This document shows, piece by piece, positions 61,101-64,000 of a DNA stretch of 64,000 bases. The position numbers and the translations under genes were made by a program. Numbering within the stretch: the stretch's first letter is position 1; each line of letters opens with the position of its first letter. Location: NCBI RefSeq assembly GCF_004912145.1, contig NZ_STGT01000001.1, positions 310,001-374,000 of the forward strand, in the 5' to 3' direction. The stretch is from Peteryoungia rhizophila (lineage in GTDB: Bacteria; Pseudomonadota; Alphaproteobacteria; Rhizobiales; Rhizobiaceae). The notes under the pieces are model-generated. The model searched no databases and was not told where the DNA came from. It saw nothing but the letters and a program-made list of their open reading frames with translations.

Positions 61101-63341
61101 ATGATCATGCTTCATCCAATCCCCCGTCCTTTGACATATCCGATCGGCCCGGATGAGGCGGAACGGTGTGCTGCCCTACATGAACTGGGCATCCTCGACA
61201 CTACGCCAGACAAGAATTTCGACGCCGCCGTCCGCCTCGCCTGTTCTTCGTTCGACGTTCCGGTTGCTCTCGTTGCGATGCTCGACGAACAGCGTGAATG
61301 GTTCAAGGCCGCGACGGGGTGGGATGCAAAAGAAGCGCCGCGCGAATTGGCGTTCTGCAACTACACGATCCTTCAGGATGACGTTTTCGTTGTCGAGGAC
61401 GCCGAACTCGACGCACGATTTTCGGGGAATCCCCTGGTGAAGGGGGAGCCTGGCGTCAGGTTCTATGCCGGCGTGCCGGTCGGATTGAGCGACGAGCATC
61501 ACCTCGGCACGCTCTGTATCGTCGACACCAAGCCGCGAACGTTGAGTCTTGAAGACGCTGAACTCCTGCGGACGCTCGGGCAGATCGTCTCCAATCTCCT
61601 GCGCCAATTTCATCAATCCCAGATCGAGAGCAAGCTCCGCGATCAACTCGATGCCGAGCGTGCAGCAAACACGCAGAGAGAGCTTCAGCTTCGCGACAAG
61701 CAACATCTTCTCGAATACGCATCCGAACTCGCCGCGCTGGGTTCATGGGAATACAATCACAACACGGGAAAGATTGTCTGGGGGGCCGAAACGCGCCACA
61801 TCCTGGGGCTGAAACCTATGGAAAATGTCACTCTCGAAGCTGTGCGAGGCCTCTTCACAGGCGAAGACGAACTGAGATGGCAGCGCGAGTTCGCCAGGTT
61901 TGCAGCGTCCGCCACCTCCCTGCTTTTCGAAGGTCAGATCCACACTCCGGATGGCATGGAAAAGTGGATCCGGGTGCTCGGCAAAACCGAAAGCACTGGA
62001 GGAAGGATCGCGAAGTTCGGTTTGTTGCAAGACATCACCAAGGAACGGGAAACCCGCAAGCGACTCAACGATATGGCGGCGCGTGACAGCCTGACAGGGC
62101 TTTCCAATCGCTTCAGCCTCCTCCAACAACTGCGCAAGCTGCAGGGCGATGAAACGCCATTTTCATTCGTCATGCTCGATCTCGATGGCTTCAAGTCAAT
62201 CAACGATACCTTCGGGCATGCGGCGGGCGACAAGTGCCTCAAACGCATCGCGCGCAAACTACGGATCCTGGAGGCGCATGGTGCCTTTGTCGCACGTATC
62301 GCCGGCGACGAATTTGCAATTATTCTCCAGATCCCCGGTGACCGCCGCGGGCTCGAGAGACGCATCGGCAAAATTGTTACGGCACTTGCATTTCCCATGC
62401 GCTTTCAGGAACAGACAGCCAATCTGACCGTCTCTATGGGCGTGGCGATACGAAGCCACGGCGCGCACTTCGATCCAGAAGCGTTGATCGCAGAAGCCGA
62501 CATGGCGCTGTATGAGGCCAAGATCCAAGGTCGTAATCGATATTCATTCTTTCGTTCAGAAATGAGATACCTGGCGGAGAAGAAGGCAAAGACGATCGTT
62601 GGCATTCGCAAGGCTCTAAGGAACGGCGAGCTAGAACTGTTCTATCAGGCGAAACTGCTGCTCCGCGACAATAGCCCTGCTGGACACGAAGCTCTGCTCC
62701 GCTGGCGACGCAAAGACGGCGGCGTGGAAACCCCCGAAGCGTTTCGAGGGGCGTTGGATGATCCGCTACTCTCTGGAGAGATCACGACGTTTGTCGTGAG
62801 ATCGGCCCTCGATCAGGCGCGCGAATGGATCGACAGGGGTGACGCAAATGTGTCGATCTCAATCAACATCGGCCCCCACCAATTTCGCGACAGCAACTTT
62901 CCGACCTTCTTGCTTGCAGAGATCAGGCGGCGGCACCTTCCTGCGTCCGCCATCGAGATAGAAGTAACGGAAGATGTTTTCCTGGGGCGCGATACCGGCG
63001 AGGTTCTCCAGACCTGTCGAACCTTCACAGAATCCGGGCTGAGGATTTCTTTCGACGACTTCGGGACAGGTTTTGCGTCCCTGACGCACTTGTTGGATTT
63101 CCCGGTCAGCGCCATCAAGATCGATCGGTCGTTCGTCAGTCGGCTGGAAACTGAGGAGCGTGCCGCAGGCTTTCTGAAAGCAGTGTGCGACCTGGCGCAT
63201 TCGCTGGCTATCGAAGTCGTCGCAGAGGGAATCGAAACCATCGAACAATGCGAGCTACTTAAGTCAATCGGCTGCGATTACGGACAAGGCTACCTGTTTC
63301 ATCGCCCCAGCCCGGCGAGAGAAATCTTCCCAAAATCGTAA
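61101..63341 (+). CDS. GAF-PAS-GGDEF-EAL cyclic-di-GMP protein
   Basis: 746 residues. GAF domain at about 15-170; PAS at about 200-320 (LAALGSWEYNHNTGKIVWG). GGDEF domain: DSLTGLSNRF near 330, then the signature AGDEF (first Gly replaced by Ala) near 400. EAL domain: HEALLRW near 530, SININIGPHQF near 590, EVTEDVF near 615, FDDFGTGFASL near 650 and AEGIET near 710. All metal-binding and catalytic EAL residues seem to be present, so phosphodiesterase activity is likely. AGDEF domains can be active cyclases or GTP sensors. Start ATG at 61101; a second ATG six bases later is equally possible. Confidence 0.93.
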   Translation: MIMLHPIPRPLTYPIGPDEAERCAALHELGILDTTPDKNFDAAVRLACSSFDVPVALVAMLDEQREWFKAATGWDAKEAPRELAFCNYTILQDDVFVVEDAELDARFSGNPLVKGEPGVRFYAGVPVGLSDEHHLGTLCIVDTKPRTLSLEDAELLRTLGQIVSNLLRQFHQSQIESKLRDQLDAERAANTQRELQLRDKQHLLEYASELAALGSWEYNHNTGKIVWGAETRHILGLKPMENVTLEAVRGLFTGEDELRWQREFARFAASATSLLFEGQIHTPDGMEKWIRVLGKTESTGGRIAKFGLLQDITKERETRKRLNDMAARDSLTGLSNRFSLLQQLRKLQGDETPFSFVMLDLDGFKSINDTFGHAAGDKCLKRIARKLRILEAHGAFVARIAGDEFAIILQIPGDRRGLERRIGKIVTALAFPMRFQEQTANLTVSMGVAIRSHGAHFDPEALIAEADMALYEAKIQGRNRYSFFRSEMRYLAEKKAKTIVGIRKALRNGELELFYQAKLLLRDNSPAGHEALLRWRRKDGGVETPEAFRGALDDPLLSGEITTFVVRSALDQAREWIDRGDANVSISINIGPHQFRDSNFPTFLLAEIRRRHLPASAIEIEVTEDVFLGRDTGEVLQTCRTFTESGLRISFDDFGTGFASLTHLLDFPVSAIKIDRSFVSRLETEERAAGFLKAVCDLAHSLAIEVVAEGIETIEQCELLKSIGCDYGQGYLFHRPSPAREIFPKS

Positions 63342-63356
63342 TCAGGAAACCGCAGT

Positions 63357-63527
63357 ATGCAGTATATATACGACCCCATCAGTAAATCTGTCACTATTAC
63401 GTCAGATGATGATGCCGTTATTCTAACAGGTCCTTTCAAAAATAAACGAGCAGCACTCCACGCTGCGAAAAAATACAACAACAAAACCACCGATAAATCT
63501 ACTGATATCGATGGAAATTCAAAGTAA
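63357..63527 (+). CDS. Small unrecognised protein (56 residues), AT-rich
   Basis: ATG at 63357 with AGGA nine bases upstream. The product starts QYIYDPISKSVTITSDDDAV, continues with a basic Lys/Asn-rich region (FKNKRAALHAAKKYNNK) and stops at 63525-63527. Third codon positions are rich in A and T, quite unlike the GC-rich genes around it. It lies 15 bases after the GGDEF-EAL gene on the same strand. No family is recognised. The codon use suggests recent transfer or a rapidly evolving small gene. Confidence 0.5.
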   Translation: MQYIYDPISKSVTITSDDDAVILTGPFKNKRAALHAAKKYNNKTTDKSTDIDGNSK

Positions 63528-63663
63528 TTTACTCGCAGTGAGAGATACATGCTATTGCTGTGCAAGTGCCCCTGGTACCAAGAGGTGGCAGCGCCGACCA
63601 GTTCACTCAGTCAGTTGCAATTTGGCTTCCAGCGATGAAGGGAGAAAATCGTGGGAGCGTGAA

Positions 63664-64000
63664 ATGTTGAAGATACTTCTGGTCGAGGATGACCTTCTGG
63701 TGGCAAAGGCGATCAAACGTGACTGGCCCATCCCCTCAGACCGGATCGACGTGATACAGACATATGCAAAATGCGCCCGCCTCGTCGCAAGTGAGCAGGT
63801 CGATGAATACGACGTTCTGATCCTGGATATGAATCTTCCAGACGGGAACGCGCTGCAGATCCTGCGCGAGTTGCGTTTTCGATCCCAGTTACCGGCCATC
63901 GTCATTTCAGGCGGCGGAAGTCCGGAAGTGCGGGCCAACACCCTGGACCTCGGCGCAGATGACTACGTGATGAAACCTTTCTCGATTCGCGAGCTACAGG
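63664..64000 (+). CDS. Response regulator, N-terminal receiver (cut by window end)
   Basis: 112 codons from the ATG at 63664 (GGGAG upstream), open to the end of the window. Acidic pocket KILLVEDDLLVAKAI near residue 3, phospho-acceptor Asp in DVLILDMNLPDGN near 53, and Lys in LGADDYVMKPFSIREL near 105. The pattern GADDYVMKPF is typical of OmpR-family receivers, so a winged-helix output domain is expected beyond the window. A DNA-binding role is inference until the rest is seen. Confidence 0.85.
   Translation, partial: MLKILLVEDDLLVAKAIKRDWPIPSDRIDVIQTYAKCARLVASEQVDEYDVLILDMNLPDGNALQILRELRFRSQLPAIVISGGGSPEVRANTLDLGADDYVMKPFSIRELQ

Overview
The window looks like a chromosome or large-replicon segment of an alphaproteobacterium, most likely a member of the Rhizobiales (Rhizobiaceae-like). 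This rests on the GC-rich coding style, the many solute-binding-protein uptake operons, a CheB/CheR-HWE-type histidine kinase with a partner single-domain receiver, an EcfG-like promoter, and small general-stress proteins typical of that group. No rRNA, tRNA, CRISPR array or intact insertion sequence was recognised. Species identity is inference only.

Positions 1-26.8 kb form a defence/mobile island ending at a tyrosine integrase. From left to right it holds: an operon of an Upf1-like SF1 helicase with a C-terminal PD-(D/E)XK-type nuclease, a one-TM coiled-coil protein and a (partial) membrane protein; a type I restriction-modification operon hsdM-hsdS-hsdR with a SprT-like metallopeptidase gene; a DUF5655-type nuclease and a DUF429 protein; a translationally coupled DUF262 protein plus PIN nuclease; a very large DEDD exonuclease-RecQ-UvrD fusion; a divergent DUF3883 protein; an unrecognised protein; and the integrase. 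Upstream of the integrase lie three 13-bp-spaced repeats. Beyond them, in opposite orientation, a decayed second integrase carries its own, different set of three 13-bp-spaced repeats.

Positions 26.8-33.4 kb hold a tricarboxylate-uptake (TTT) locus: TctE/TctD two-component genes divergent from a TctC binding protein, a fused TctA-TctB membrane protein and a PrpF/GalD-type isomerase. Positions 34-41.7 kb hold an Amadori-compound (fructosamine-like) locus: amino-acid-type ABC transporter, FAD oxidoreductase, frameshifted DMT exporter, HutC-type GntR regulator, FrlB-like SIS deglycase and FrlD-like kinase. A TTGTC-N2-ACAA-like operator is found in front of the regulator, the SIS gene and the binding-protein gene.

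Positions 42-53.6 kb hold an eight-gene minus-strand sugar operon (aldehyde dehydrogenase, RbsB/A/C/C-type ABC importer, enolase-superfamily dehydratase, zinc alcohol dehydrogenase, KduD-like SDR). It is divergent from a FadR-type GntR regulator and a GMC oxidoreductase, and two TNGTNNNACNA operators lie in the shared promoter. Positions 53.6-55.7 kb are a gene graveyard with stress-gene remnants and one intact small gene behind an EcfG-like promoter. Positions 55.7-64 kb are signalling genes: a CheB methylesterase, a CheB-CheR-PAS-HWE kinase overlapping a receiver, a GAF-PAS-GGDEF-EAL protein, a small unknown gene and a response regulator cut by the window end.
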